From DASCNA01 sp036011305 (GTDB taxonomy: Bacteria; Verrucomicrobiota; Lentisphaeria; Victivallales; GWF2-38-69): a DNA stretch of 42,932 nucleotides. A program made the translations under genes and the position numbers. The notes below the pieces were generated by a model. That model ran no database searches. It was given only the letters and a program-made list of their open reading frames with translations, and was not told where the DNA came from. Of this stretch, positions 18,018-26,373 are shown piece after piece. Position 1 is the stretch's first letter. Each line of letters starts with the position of its first letter. The stretch is taken from assembly GCA_036011305.1 (NCBI GenBank), contig DASCNA010000109.1:1-42932 (forward strand). The letters are read 5' to 3'.

Positions 18018-18461
18018 TTATGTAAAATTCAGAGCTTTAGCTCCTTCAGGGTTTGCCATTAAAGGGCTGCTTTTTTTTGATCGCTTTGAACAGAATTTCA
18101 CACATGTTGGATTACCTCCACAAAGATCGCACTTTAGAATTGCCCCTTCCTGTGACACTCTAATAGCATTATGTGGACAGGCTTTTACACATAGTCGACA
18201 ACATTTGCATTTATCTTTCTCAAGGCCAACGATCCCAGTTTGTACGTCTTTTGAAAGTGCTCCGAACCGGCAGGATTTTACACAGGCAGGATCATCGCAA
18301 TGTTGACAGATCACAGGATCGTAGCAGTTCATTTCTCTATTATACTCAACACGTATCCGTGCCATAAGCGGGTTGAAAACACCATGATGTTTTAGCCCAC
18401 ACATAAGTTCACATTCTTTGCAGCCAATACAAAGATTCTGAATAATCGTTAATTTATTCAT
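18018..18461 (-). CDS. four-cluster 4Fe-4S ferredoxin, partner of the aldehyde oxidoreductase
   Basis: The 147-residue protein has 16 cysteines in four groups: CIGCKECELMC, CQHCDDPACVKSC, CKCCRLCVKAC and CDLCGGNPTCVKFC. This is the HycB/CooF/DmsB-like pattern holding four 4Fe-4S clusters. No signal peptide or TAT motif is present, so it is cytoplasmic. Its place directly before the aldehyde:ferredoxin oxidoreductase, with a strong AGGAGG site, marks it as the electron-transfer subunit of that enzyme. About 35 residues follow the last cysteine motif. Confidence 0.88.
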   Translation of the reverse strand: MNKLTIIQNLCIGCKECELMCGLKHHGVFNPLMARIRVEYNREMNCYDPVICQHCDDPACVKSCRFGALSKDVQTGIVGLEKDKCKCCRLCVKACPHNAIRVSQEGAILKCDLCGGNPTCVKFCSKRSKKSSPLMANPEGAKALNFT

Positions 18462-18518
18462 TATAATCCTCCTTTTTTACTGGTAATAATAGACAATTTT
18501 TCCATTGCTGAATAAAGC

Positions 18519-18547
18519 TTGCAAGTAATATTAAAACACAGTATAAT
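18519..18547 (+). promoter_or_regulatory. sigma70-type promoter of the second HTH-PAS regulator
   Basis: TTGCAA at 18519-18524, 17 bases, then a perfect TATAAT at 18542-18547. The predicted start is near 18554, about 55 bases before the ATG at 18610. Confidence 0.6.
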
Positions 18548-18549
18548 AA

Positions 18550-18560
18550 GACATTATGTC
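18550..18560. promoter_or_regulatory. candidate operator (GACATTATGTC palindrome)
   Basis: GACATTATGTC is a perfect 5-base inverted repeat around one base, centred on the predicted transcription start. On the complementary strand the surrounding bases read ATAACGACATAATGTC, which partly matches the repeat region upstream of the paralogous regulator (2079-2099), sharing ACGnCATAAT. Autoregulation is inferred. Confidence 0.4.
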
Positions 18561-18609
18561 GTTATTTTACAGAAACTATTAAATAAACACCTTTTTAGGA
18601 TATTAAAGA

Positions 18610-19683
18610 ATGTTTAATTGTATAAAATTTAAAAATATCAGAAAACAAAAAAAAATTACTCAATTTGAACTTGCAAAAATATTGGGTAGAAACATAAAAA
18701 CTATTCAGCGATGGGAAGCAGGAATTACACTGCCGGCAATTTCTGATATATATTTATTATCCGATATTTTAGGAATTCCTTTTAATGAAATTGGAAAAGC
18801 TGAAATAATACCTGGAAATAGTAAACCATATTATTATGATAATTTAAATAATTTAGATAAAAGTATTATTGACATTTCAACAAAAACTGACACGGAAAAA
18901 CAGAGGCTTTTTATTAAACTTCAAAAGGAAAATGAAATGTTAAAATGGAAGCTGAAAGAAAAAACAGTAAATGACAAAAAATATTCTACTGTTATCAATT
19001 CAATAGACACGCTAATCTATACAAAAGATAAGTCTTTAAAATACACATTTATCAATCATTATTTCCTCAGTTATTTTAATATTTCAAATTCAGGTTTAGT
19101 TCTTGGTCATCGGAATAATGATATTTGGCAAACCAAACTTGGATGGAACGAATTGACATCTATTGAACAGAATGTTTTACGCTCAAAAGCTGGAGTAAAA
19201 AACAGAATTATTTCAATTCCATCTCTAGTAGGTTCACCAAGAATTGGATCTATTTCAATTGAACCAATATTTGATCCCAGTGGTAAATTTATCGAAATTA
19301 TAGGTTATATAAAAGATGTTACTGCAGATGAAATAGTAAAAGAAAAATTTTTTTATATGGAATCAATATTAAATGAATTTGAAGATATTATATGGATTAT
19401 TAAAATGAATCCCTATAAACATTATATATATCTAAATAAAGCAATAGAAAATATATATGAAATATCAATAAATAATTTCTATAAAGACGTAAATTACTGG
19501 GTACAATTTGTAAACAAAGAAGACAAGAAATTAGTCAAATCTGCAATAACAAGTGAAACTGATTCAAACTTAACCTATAGAATAACAGTTAATAACAAAA
19601 CAGTAAAAATACAGCACTCTATGTTCTATAAAATAATTAATGGAGAAAGAATAAAGTTCGGTATTGCGAAAAAAAAATCTTAA
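18610..19683 (+). CDS. XRE-family HTH regulator with two PAS domains
   Basis: This 357-residue protein is a paralogue of the regulator at 2132. It has the same N-terminal XRE helix-turn-helix (about 3-58; NIKTIQRWEAG against NIRTIQHWEGG), a charged helical linker (about 90-125), and PAS-like segments at roughly 130-240 and 245-357. It lacks the third PAS domain of its paralogue. It is divergent from the ferredoxin/aldehyde oxidoreductase pair and probably regulates it. The PAS domains suggest sensing of a metabolite or redox state, not determined. AGGA lies 9 bases before the ATG. A short hairpin (AAACTG...CAGTTT, 19694-19711) separates it from the converging MFS gene. Confidence 0.75.
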   Translation: MFNCIKFKNIRKQKKITQFELAKILGRNIKTIQRWEAGITLPAISDIYLLSDILGIPFNEIGKAEIIPGNSKPYYYDNLNNLDKSIIDISTKTDTEKQRLFIKLQKENEMLKWKLKEKTVNDKKYSTVINSIDTLIYTKDKSLKYTFINHYFLSYFNISNSGLVLGHRNNDIWQTKLGWNELTSIEQNVLRSKAGVKNRIISIPSLVGSPRIGSISIEPIFDPSGKFIEIIGYIKDVTADEIVKEKFFYMESILNEFEDIIWIIKMNPYKHYIYLNKAIENIYEISINNFYKDVNYWVQFVNKEDKKLVKSAITSETDSNLTYRITVNNKTVKIQHSMFYKIINGERIKFGIAKKKS

Positions 19684-19700
19684 TTTTTTCTATAAACTGC

Positions 19701-21035
19701 CTAAACAGTTTTCATAAATTCATTTTTCTCAATAGGAATAAATTTTGTGATAATAAAAGATGGAATAGTAGCTATCATTATCCATATAAAAAAATGTTTA
19801 TATCCGAGATAATTTTGAATATAGCCAGAAAACATTCCCGGAATCATCATACCTAAAGCCATAAAAGCAGTACAGATTGCCATATGAGCTGTTTTATATT
19901 TACCTCTGCTAATTTTCATCATATAGAGCATAAAAGCACTAAATCCTATACCATAACCCAACATTTCAACAACAACACAAAGAGAAATAATGACCATACT
20001 TGATGGTTGAAAATAACTCATGTAAACATAAACGACATCAGGTATATTTATTGCTAAAACGGAAATCCAAATCATTTTCTTTAGCCCGTATCTATAAATC
20101 AAATAACCGCTAGTAATCCCTCCTATTGTCAAAGCCAATACTCCGAAAGTTCCATAAATAATTCCTACATCTGCTGTAGATAACCCCAATCCTCCGACTT
20201 TTACACTATCCAGCATAAACAGTGAAGATATTTTAGATAACTGAGATTCTGCAAATCTGTAAAACAGCAAAAACAGAATAAAAATTACTATGTTTTTCTT
20301 TTTGAAAAAAGTAACAATAATTTCAACGAATTCACTACAGAAATACTTTAAAGGCTGATGTGGTTTATTATCTGTATTAAATTTTTTAGGAACAGGCAGC
20401 ATAAAAGAGTTGTAAATAACAATCAATGCAAAAAAGAGTGCCACTCCTCCAAATACAATAGAATAAGAAACTTTAATAGAATATGTATGAAACAAAATAC
20501 CTACTAAAGTTACTAAGCCTCCCTGTCCTACCAACATTGCAATTCGATACAGTGTAGCAGCCCATCCGACATAAAATGCCTGCTGTTCTTTGCTTAAAGC
20601 TTCAAGATACAATCCATCTCCAGATATATCATGAGTCGAAGAAGCAAAAGCCATCACCCAAAAAACAGCGAGGGTATATTGAAAAAAATTAGCTGTAGGC
20701 AATAAAAAAATAATTGAGGCAAATAGCACCGCCATAATTGACTGCATGGTAATAATCCAGTGTTTATTATCACCATACATCTGAACTATTGGACTCCAAA
20801 TAGGTTTCAATGTCCATGGCAGATATAGCCAACTTGTATAAAAAGCTATTTCTATATTTGAAATACCAAGGTTTTTATACATAATACCTGAAATTAAAAT
20901 TACAGTAACATATGGTAATCCGCTTGGAATATAATATGTGGGCAGCCAGAGATAAGGTCTATTTGTTCCTTTTATTAAATTTATTTGCTCCGCACCTGTT
21001 GTACTTTGTCTATTATCCGTTATCAGTTCACCCAT
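19701..21035 (-). CDS. AmpG-like MFS transporter
   Basis: The 444-residue, 12-helix protein belongs to the AmpG/SLC33-like branch of the major facilitator superfamily. The N-terminal helix pair (YYIPSGLPYVT, then TSWLYLPWTLKPIWSPIVQ) and the ASSTHDISGDGLYLEAL segment in helix 4 are typical of that branch. AmpG imports muropeptides; related proteins of other bacteria have unknown cargo, so the substrate is left open. There is no good ribosome-binding site before the ATG. It converges on the HTH-PAS gene with only 17 bases between stop codons. Confidence 0.75.
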   Translation of the reverse strand: MGELITDNRQSTTGAEQINLIKGTNRPYLWLPTYYIPSGLPYVTVILISGIMYKNLGISNIEIAFYTSWLYLPWTLKPIWSPIVQMYGDNKHWIITMQSIMAVLFASIIFLLPTANFFQYTLAVFWVMAFASSTHDISGDGLYLEALSKEQQAFYVGWAATLYRIAMLVGQGGLVTLVGILFHTYSIKVSYSIVFGGVALFFALIVIYNSFMLPVPKKFNTDNKPHQPLKYFCSEFVEIIVTFFKKKNIVIFILFLLFYRFAESQLSKISSLFMLDSVKVGGLGLSTADVGIIYGTFGVLALTIGGITSGYLIYRYGLKKMIWISVLAINIPDVVYVYMSYFQPSSMVIISLCVVVEMLGYGIGFSAFMLYMMKISRGKYKTAHMAICTAFMALGMMIPGMFSGYIQNYLGYKHFFIWIMIATIPSFIITKFIPIEKNEFMKTV

Positions 21036-21302
21036 TGTGATTTTTAATATTGAAAGTTAATTATTAAATGGTATATGTTCATATTCTAATCTAAAAACGT
21101 CAAAACTGAAGTAAAATTATTGCTATTTATTAACCATTTTCAATTATCTTTAATATCAATTAATAGGTGTTTTTACTGTTTATTCTGCCTTGAGCAGTGC
21201 AAGATACATAGAGTAAAATGTCCACAATCATTCTTGCAAGCACCTTAGTATTAAGCTGTTTTTCTCATTAACAATTAGCAATTAGCAATTGATAATTAAT
21301 AA

Positions 21303-22070
21303 TTAATCTAGGTATGGTTTATTAAAAAACTCGTCAGGATCATGACCAAGAAAAAGTTTGCAGCCCTGTTCCCTGAGTATTCTTAATCTATTTACAGATC
21401 TTACATATTCTTCAGCATTATAAAATAAGCTAGAAGCAGGTACAATATTTTCATCTAATGCCCTAGAAATATGTACAACATCACCTGCCAATAGGATTCT
21501 TCCAGTTTTAGGCATATTTAATAGCATAGATTGATGCCCTGGAGAGTGTCCTGGTGTATATAAAAGTTTAATTTTACCATCTCCGAAGAGATCAAAATAA
21601 TCATCTTCAAAGCCATTTAAAGTAAACCAGTTCTTTTCTTTTTGAATATCTTTTTGAATATATATACTTTTTTGAAAATAATCAGGACTCAAAGCATATT
21701 GCAGTTCTTTTTTTTGAACAATCACTTTAGCATTTGGGAATTGCCCTAATGCCCCTGTATGGTCTAAATGCAGATGTGACTGAACTATATACTTAATATC
21801 ACTTGTATCAATATTTAGTTTTTTAAGCTGGTTAACAACGAATTCATCTTCAGACATTAAAACTTTGAATGCTTTTGCCACATCTCCCCAATGCTCTATC
21901 GAGTTTGAAACTACCTCCAAAGCATTCCCACCGTCAAAAAGAACTAATCCAGCAGGATGCTCTATTAAATTATATGAAACAGGAATTTTAATTTCATCAC
22001 AAGAACCATCACAGACAAGGTGACTGCTATTAGCACCTAAATGACCTGAATTAAACATATGCAGTTTCAT
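21303..22070 (-). CDS. metallo-beta-lactamase-fold hydrolase, AHL-lactonase-like
   Basis: The 255-residue protein has the dinuclear zinc site HLHLDH (99-104), followed by GHSPGH, GDVVH and a C-terminal GHDPDEF. This arrangement matches the AiiA/AttM N-acyl-homoserine-lactone lactonase branch of the metallo-beta-lactamase fold; other lactones are possible substrates. ATG 22070 is preferred (AAGGTG 6 bases upstream) over the in-frame GTG at 22079. It follows the small membrane protein gene by 12 bases, so the two are co-transcribed. No signal peptide; cytoplasmic. Quorum quenching would be an over-interpretation without activity data. Confidence 0.8.
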   Translation of the reverse strand: MKLHMFNSGHLGANSSHLVCDGSCDEIKIPVSYNLIEHPAGLVLFDGGNALEVVSNSIEHWGDVAKAFKVLMSEDEFVVNQLKKLNIDTSDIKYIVQSHLHLDHTGALGQFPNAKVIVQKKELQYALSPDYFQKSIYIQKDIQKEKNWFTLNGFEDDYFDLFGDGKIKLLYTPGHSPGHQSMLLNMPKTGRILLAGDVVHISRALDENIVPASSLFYNAEEYVRSVNRLRILREQGCKLFLGHDPDEFFNKPYLD

Positions 22071-22082
22071 TAAATACACCTT

Positions 22083-22277
22083 TTATTTATTTAGTTTTCG
22101 ATAAATTTCCTGTTTACAATAAAGTACGAAGAGTAAAATCACTCCAAATACAAAAAAAGTTACAATGTAGGTATTTCCATTTGGCGCTGTTCTATTTAAA
22201 ACATATAATATTAAACTTATTACAGCTAAAACCAGAACAATGCCAGATATTACATTACATACGGTTATCTTATTCAT
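22083..22277 (-). CDS. small two-helix membrane protein
   Basis: The 64-residue protein has two hydrophobic helices (about 5-27 and 37-54) joined by a short polar turn with RTAPNGN, and a basic C-terminal tail. I do not recognise it. A GGGTAA site precedes the ATG. It is the first gene of a unit with the lactonase-like hydrolase. Confidence 0.6.
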   Translation of the reverse strand: MNKITVCNVISGIVLVLAVISLILYVLNRTAPNGNTYIVTFFVFGVILLFVLYCKQEIYRKLNK

Positions 22278-22427
22278 AATTTACCCGATTTTTAATAATT
22301 CAAAATATTAAGATAGTTAAATATATATTTGATCCTTGAAATTGCATTATATAAACAGTAATTTCATCCTTAATGTTTTACCGTTATATATTAATAGATA
22401 TTGCTCTTTAAAAATTTACTCTGTTTG

Positions 22428-22510
22428 CTAGGGGTGCCGTAAGGCTGAGAGATTACATTAAGTAATCGACCCTCGAACCTGAACTGGATAATACCAGCGT
22501 AGGAAAGCTT
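22428..22510 (+). promoter_or_regulatory. TPP riboswitch (THI element)
   Basis: The leader before thiS holds the conserved THI-box blocks in order: GGGGTGCCGTAAGGCTGAGA (22431-22450), a variable hairpin (GATTACATTAAGTAATC), ACCCTCGAACCTGA (22469-22482), CTGGATAATACCAG (22484-22497) and CGTAGGAAAG. This aptamer binds thiamine pyrophosphate. A strong terminator hairpin lies 45 bases downstream, so control is probably by premature termination when TPP is abundant. Confidence 0.95.
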
Positions 22511-22554
22511 TATATTATATTAACACAGATAAACTGTCTGTTTTATTAATTTTT

Positions 22555-22588
22555 GCCGTACACCAGCTGGTGTGCGGCTTTTTTTTTT
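22555..22588 (+). terminator. riboswitch-controlled attenuator terminator
   Basis: GCCGTACACCAG (22555-22566) and CTGGTGTGCGGC (22567-22578) form a near-perfect 12-bp inverted repeat (one G-U), with the centre as loop, followed by ten T residues to 22588. It lies between the TPP aptamer and the thiS ribosome-binding site, the right position for transcription attenuation. Confidence 0.9.
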
Positions 22589-22607
22589 GTTATTTGAAGG
22601 AGGTAAA

Positions 22608-22808
22608 ATGAAAATAAATTTAAATGGTGAAATTAAGTGCATTGACCATAAATCTTCAGTCACTCAGGTAATCAAAGATCTAAATTTTCCAAATGATGGT
22701 CTGGTTACACTGCTTAATGAAAATATTATTTCTCAAGTGGAACGAAATAATACGATTCTAAATGAGAATGATTCTCTAGAAATTATTTCATTCGTTTCAG
22801 GCGGCTGA
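22608..22808 (+). CDS. thiS: sulfur carrier protein ThiS
   Basis: The 66-residue protein has a ubiquitin-like fold and ends in the essential Gly-Gly (SFVSGG), which is adenylated by ThiF and thiocarboxylated to carry sulfur for thiazole synthesis. The ATG at 22608 has an ideal GAAGGAGGT site. A longer in-frame reading starting at 22572 begins inside the terminator and would add 12 unlikely residues, so it is rejected. First gene of the thi operon. Confidence 0.93.
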   Translation: MKINLNGEIKCIDHKSSVTQVIKDLNFPNDGLVTLLNENIISQVERNNTILNENDSLEIISFVSGG

Positions 22809-22817
22809 AGTAATTTT

Positions 22818-22842
22818 AGATTTCAGATCTAAGATTTCAGAT
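22818..22842. repeat. short direct repeat in the thiS-thiG spacer
   Basis: AGATTTCAGAT occurs at 22818-22828 and 22832-22842 (14-base period) in the 89-base gap between thiS and thiG. The second arm and the central AGATCT allow small hairpins. This is the longest spacer in the operon; a processing or slippage origin is possible. Confidence 0.5.
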
Positions 22843-22897
22843 TTGTAAATCAAATTCTAAAAACTAATAGCCAAAATATAACATGGAGATATCTACA

Positions 22898-23665
22898 ATG
22901 GATAAGCTTAGTTTAGGCAATAAAACATTTAACAGCAGACTCTTAACCGGCACCGGTAAATTCGGAGATAAATCTCTTATCCCGAAAATGCTTGAATCCA
23001 GCAGATCAGAAATAATTACAGTAGCTTTAAGAAGAGTTAATATTAATAATCCTGAAGAAAATATACTTAATTTTATACCTAAAAATATAACACTTCTTCC
23101 AAACACTTCCGGAGCAAGAACTGCAGAAGAAGCTGTTAAAATAGCAAGAATTGCCAGGGCTGCAGGATGCGGTGAATTTATAAAAATAGAAATTATAAAT
23201 GACATGAAATACTTAATGCCTGATAATGAAGAAACCATCAAGGCAACTAAAATTCTTGCTGCTGAAAACTATATTGTTTTACCTTACATGAACCCTGATG
23301 TCATAGCTGCAAAAAAACTTGAAGATGCTGGGGCAGCAGCAGTGATGCCGTTAGGATCACCAATCGGTTCTCATCAGGGACTTCAGACAAAACACCTGAT
23401 TGAAATACTTATTGAAAATTCAAATGTACCGATAATCGTTGATGCAGGAATTGGTAAACCTTCCCATGCAGCGGATGCAATGGAAATGGGAGCAGATGCA
23501 GTATTGGTAAACAGTGCAATTGCATGTTCTGAAGATCCTGTATTAATGGGGCAGGCTTTTCATAAAGCCGTAGAAGCAGGCAGAGAATGCTATATTGCGG
23601 GAGCTAAAGAAAAAATCAGATTTGCAGAAGCATCATCTCCTTTAACAGGTTTTATTTTTAACTGA
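22898..23665 (+). CDS. thiG: thiazole synthase ThiG
   Basis: The 255-residue TIM-barrel enzyme forms the thiazole phosphate ring from deoxyxylulose 5-phosphate, dehydroglycine and ThiS thiocarboxylate. The start at 22898 (MDKLSLGNKTFNSRLL) is chosen over ATG 22883 because GGAG lies 9 bases before it and the residues match typical ThiG N-termini. Key parts are SRLLTGTGKF, the Schiff-base Lys in FIKIEII, and MPLGSPIGS and DAGIGKPSHAA, which bind the phosphate. Confidence 0.95.
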   Translation: MDKLSLGNKTFNSRLLTGTGKFGDKSLIPKMLESSRSEIITVALRRVNINNPEENILNFIPKNITLLPNTSGARTAEEAVKIARIARAAGCGEFIKIEIINDMKYLMPDNEETIKATKILAAENYIVLPYMNPDVIAAKKLEDAGAAAVMPLGSPIGSHQGLQTKHLIEILIENSNVPIIVDAGIGKPSHAADAMEMGADAVLVNSAIACSEDPVLMGQAFHKAVEAGRECYIAGAKEKIRFAEASSPLTGFIFN

Positions 23666-23676
23666 GGAAATTGAAA

Positions 23677-24780
23677 ATGTCTTTCAATAATGTTTTAAAA
23701 CATTTTGATAATTTTAACTTTGAGAAATATTTAAATTCAGTATCAGACAATGATATTATCAACAGTTTAAGGAAAACTAAACTGGATAATTATGATTTGC
23801 TGAACCTGTTATCAGATAATGCAGTAAAATATCTTGAACCTATCGCAAGAAAAGCAAATAGATTAACTCATCAGTATTTTGGTAGAGCTATTTTATTGTA
23901 TGCACCTATATATATTTCAAATTATTGTCAAAATGTCTGTCTGTATTGTGGATTTAATTCCAAAAATAAAATAAACAGAGCGATGTTGAATCTGCATCAA
24001 ATTGAAGAAGAAGCAGTAAAACTTAAATCAACCGGAATTGAACATGTACTTCTGCTGACTGGAGAAGACTGCAAAAAATCTGGTTTTGAATACATTAGAG
24101 GTGCTGTTCAAATTCTAAAAAAACATTTCCATTCAGTTTCTATAGAGATTTACCCAATGGAAACTGATGAATATTCCATACTTAAAGCTGATGGTGTTGA
24201 CGGTTTAACAATTTATCAGGAAGTTTATGATAAAGAAATATATGATAAAGTTCATCTAGGCGGTAAGAAGAAAAACTATCAATACAGATTAGATACACCA
24301 GAACGTGGTGCTATGGCCGGTCTAAGAACAATTAACATTGGAGCTTTATTCGGTCTTGGCAACGTAATAAGTGAAGCTTTTTTCACTGCACTTCACGCTA
24401 AATATCTTTCAGATAAATATTTAAATTCTGAGTTCAGTGTTTCATTCCCTAGAATAAATACTGAAGGAACAGATTTTTCAATAATCAATAAAGTGGAAGA
24501 CAAAAAGTTTATTCAAATGATTATAGCTATGCGTCTATTTATACCTAAGATAGGCATAACTGTATCCACAAGAGAAAGCAGCAGACTGCGTGATAAAATC
24601 ATTCATCTCGGTGCTACAAAGCTATCTGCAGGATCATCCACAACTGTTGGAGGTTATACCCATATAAACGACTCTGATAAACAGTTTGATATTACTGACT
24701 CACGTTCAGTAGATGAAGTTTCAGAAATGCTGAAAGAAAATAATTTTCAGCCAATTTTTAAAGATTGGGAACAAATATGA
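23677..24780 (+). CDS. thiH: 2-iminoacetate synthase ThiH (radical SAM)
   Basis: The 367-residue radical SAM enzyme cleaves tyrosine to dehydroglycine and p-cresol, giving the glycine-derived unit for ThiG. The 4Fe-4S/SAM motif is C84-QNV-C88-LY-C91 (CX3CX2C). The ATG at 23677 is preferred to the in-frame TTG at 23671 because GAGGA is then 7-8 bases away. Use of ThiH rather than the oxygen-dependent ThiO fits an anaerobe. It overlaps thiF by four bases (ATGA), suggesting translational coupling. Confidence 0.94.
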   Translation: MSFNNVLKHFDNFNFEKYLNSVSDNDIINSLRKTKLDNYDLLNLLSDNAVKYLEPIARKANRLTHQYFGRAILLYAPIYISNYCQNVCLYCGFNSKNKINRAMLNLHQIEEEAVKLKSTGIEHVLLLTGEDCKKSGFEYIRGAVQILKKHFHSVSIEIYPMETDEYSILKADGVDGLTIYQEVYDKEIYDKVHLGGKKKNYQYRLDTPERGAMAGLRTINIGALFGLGNVISEAFFTALHAKYLSDKYLNSEFSVSFPRINTEGTDFSIINKVEDKKFIQMIIAMRLFIPKIGITVSTRESSRLRDKIIHLGATKLSAGSSTTVGGYTHINDSDKQFDITDSRSVDEVSEMLKENNFQPIFKDWEQI

Positions 24781-25325
24781 AAAAAATCGGAATCGCAGGA
24801 GCAGGCGGAATAGGTTCCAATGTTGCGGTTAATCTTATAAGAAGCGGTGTAAAAAACATTAAAATAGTTGATTTCGATGTTATTGACCAAAGTAACCTTA
24901 ATCGGCAGTTTTATTTTGAAGATCAAATTGGTAAATTAAAATCAGAAGCTATTTATGAAAATCTTATTAGGATAAATAAAACAGCTGATATTCAATCGAT
25001 AAATTCTAAATTGAGTAGTAAAAACATACATGATATTTTCGAAGACTGCGAAATTATTGTTGAAGCTTTTGATGTAAAAGAAAACAAAACTATGCTGATA
25101 GAGCAGCTTCTTAGTTCAAAAGATTTGATTGTTTCTGCTTCAGGTGTTGCAGACTATGATATCGAATCTATAAAAATAACTAAAATAACCAATAATCTTT
25201 TTATCGTAGGCGACAATAAAAAAGACATTTCTAAATATAAGACTTATTCTTCCAAAGTTTCCACTGCTGCAGCAATGATGGCTAACCTTGTTTTAGATAA
25301 AGGAGGATTTTATGAACAGTTATAG
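24777..25325 (+). CDS. thiF: ThiS adenylyltransferase ThiF (short type)
   Basis: The 182-residue protein is an E1-like adenylyltransferase with the nucleotide motif GAGGIGS (8-14), FDVIDQSNLNRQF (adenylate-binding Asp and Arg) and a DVKENK segment. It activates the ThiS C-terminus. It is shorter than E. coli ThiF (about 250) and lacks both CxxC zinc pairs and the usual catalytic Cys, as in the short ThiF of clostridia. The ATG at 24777 overlaps the thiH stop, and its 3' end overlaps thiE by 14 bases. Confidence 0.88.
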   Translation: MKKIGIAGAGGIGSNVAVNLIRSGVKNIKIVDFDVIDQSNLNRQFYFEDQIGKLKSEAIYENLIRINKTADIQSINSKLSSKNIHDIFEDCEIIVEAFDVKENKTMLIEQLLSSKDLIVSASGVADYDIESIKITKITNNLFIVGDNKKDISKYKTYSSKVSTAAAMMANLVLDKGGFYEQL

Positions 25326-26346
25326 AATTCTAGATGCTAATATAAACAGAACCTCAGAAGGTTTAAGAGTCATTGAAGACATAATGCGATTCAATTACTG
25401 TAATAAAGATACTACTGAAAAGTTGAAAAAAATCAGACACAATTTAAGAAAAAATTTTAAAGAATTTAACGATGAAATGTTATTTCATCGTGATTCAGTT
25501 AAAGATGTAGGCTTAAAAATCAGCCAGTCTTCAAAAATAGACAATAAGCATTCTATTAATGAACTTCTAACAGCTAATTTTAAAAGAGCCTCAGAATCAT
25601 TAAGAGTAATTGAAGAGATATCCAAAATTATAGATGAATATGAGAAATCTAAAATTGTTGAACAGATAAGATTTCAGGTTTATGAAATTGAAAAAGAAGT
25701 ATCTTCAAAATTCATAAAATCTTTTATCCCATTGGGTCTATACGGAATAACATGCGAAAGATTTTCAAACGGTAGAAGCAATGTTGAATGTGTAAAAGAG
25801 ATGGTTGATGCCGGAGTAAAAATTATTCAGTTTAGAGATAAAAGCAGTGAAATTGATAAAAAAATAAAAGAAGCTGAAGCAATCTCTAAAATCTGTAAAT
25901 CAAACGATGTTGTTTTTATTGTTAATGACCACATTGATATTGCACTTGCAGTAGATGCCGACGGCGTACATCTGGGTCAGAACGACTTTGATATTCAATT
26001 TGCTAAATCAATTCTCGGTCCTTATAAAATTATCGGCAGATCCACCCACTCACCTGAACAGGCACAAAAAGCTGTAACTGAAGGTGCTGATTACATAGGA
26101 GTAGGCCCTATTTTTAAAACAACTACAAAAGACACTGCTCCTGTCAGTTTAAAATATTTAGAGTATGCAGTTAAAAATATAAAAATTCCATTTATAGCTA
26201 TCGGTGGAATTAAAGAGCATAATCTGGATCAGGTTTTAAACTTAGGCGCAAAAAGAGTATCACTCGTAAGTGAAATAGTAGGTGCTGATAATATAAAACA
26301 AAAAGCAAACTCAATCAACAGTAAAATTTTAATAAAAAATAATTAA
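25312..26346 (+). CDS. thiE: ThiD2-ThiE fusion: HMP-phosphate kinase and thiamine-phosphate synthase
   Basis: The 344-residue protein has two parts. Residues 1-130 match the ThiD2 domain (paired motifs NRTSEGLRVIEDIMRF near 8-23 and FKRASESLRVIEEIS near 89-103), a monofunctional kinase that phosphorylates hydroxymethylpyrimidine phosphate. Residues 140-340 are thiamine-phosphate synthase: GLYGIT, QFRDKSS, NDHIDIALAVDADGVHLGQ and GVGPIFKTTTK, the phosphate and Mg sites. The fusion provides both the last pyrimidine step and coupling to thiazole, which explains the lack of a separate thiD. An AGGAGG site inside thiF precedes the ATG. ThiD2 assignment rests on motif memory. Confidence 0.88.
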   Translation: MNSYRILDANINRTSEGLRVIEDIMRFNYCNKDTTEKLKKIRHNLRKNFKEFNDEMLFHRDSVKDVGLKISQSSKIDNKHSINELLTANFKRASESLRVIEEISKIIDEYEKSKIVEQIRFQVYEIEKEVSSKFIKSFIPLGLYGITCERFSNGRSNVECVKEMVDAGVKIIQFRDKSSEIDKKIKEAEAISKICKSNDVVFIVNDHIDIALAVDADGVHLGQNDFDIQFAKSILGPYKIIGRSTHSPEQAQKAVTEGADYIGVGPIFKTTTKDTAPVSLKYLEYAVKNIKIPFIAIGGIKEHNLDQVLNLGAKRVSLVSEIVGADNIKQKANSINSKILIKNN

Positions 26347-26373
26347 ATATTCATATATTGTAAGGAAATAAAA

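Noticed and set aside
17145..18367. Plus-strand ORFs opposite the aldehyde oxidoreductase and ferredoxin genes
   Set aside because: Shadows of the cysteine-rich and cofactor-binding genes on the other strand.
21270..21305. AATTAGCAATTAGCAATTG micro-repeat as an attachment site
   Set aside because: Simple AT-rich slippage repeat; no integrase or matching second copy in the window.
22572..22607. Upstream extension of thiS
   Set aside because: Starts inside the attenuator stem and T-run; the ATG at 22608 has the ideal ribosome-binding site.
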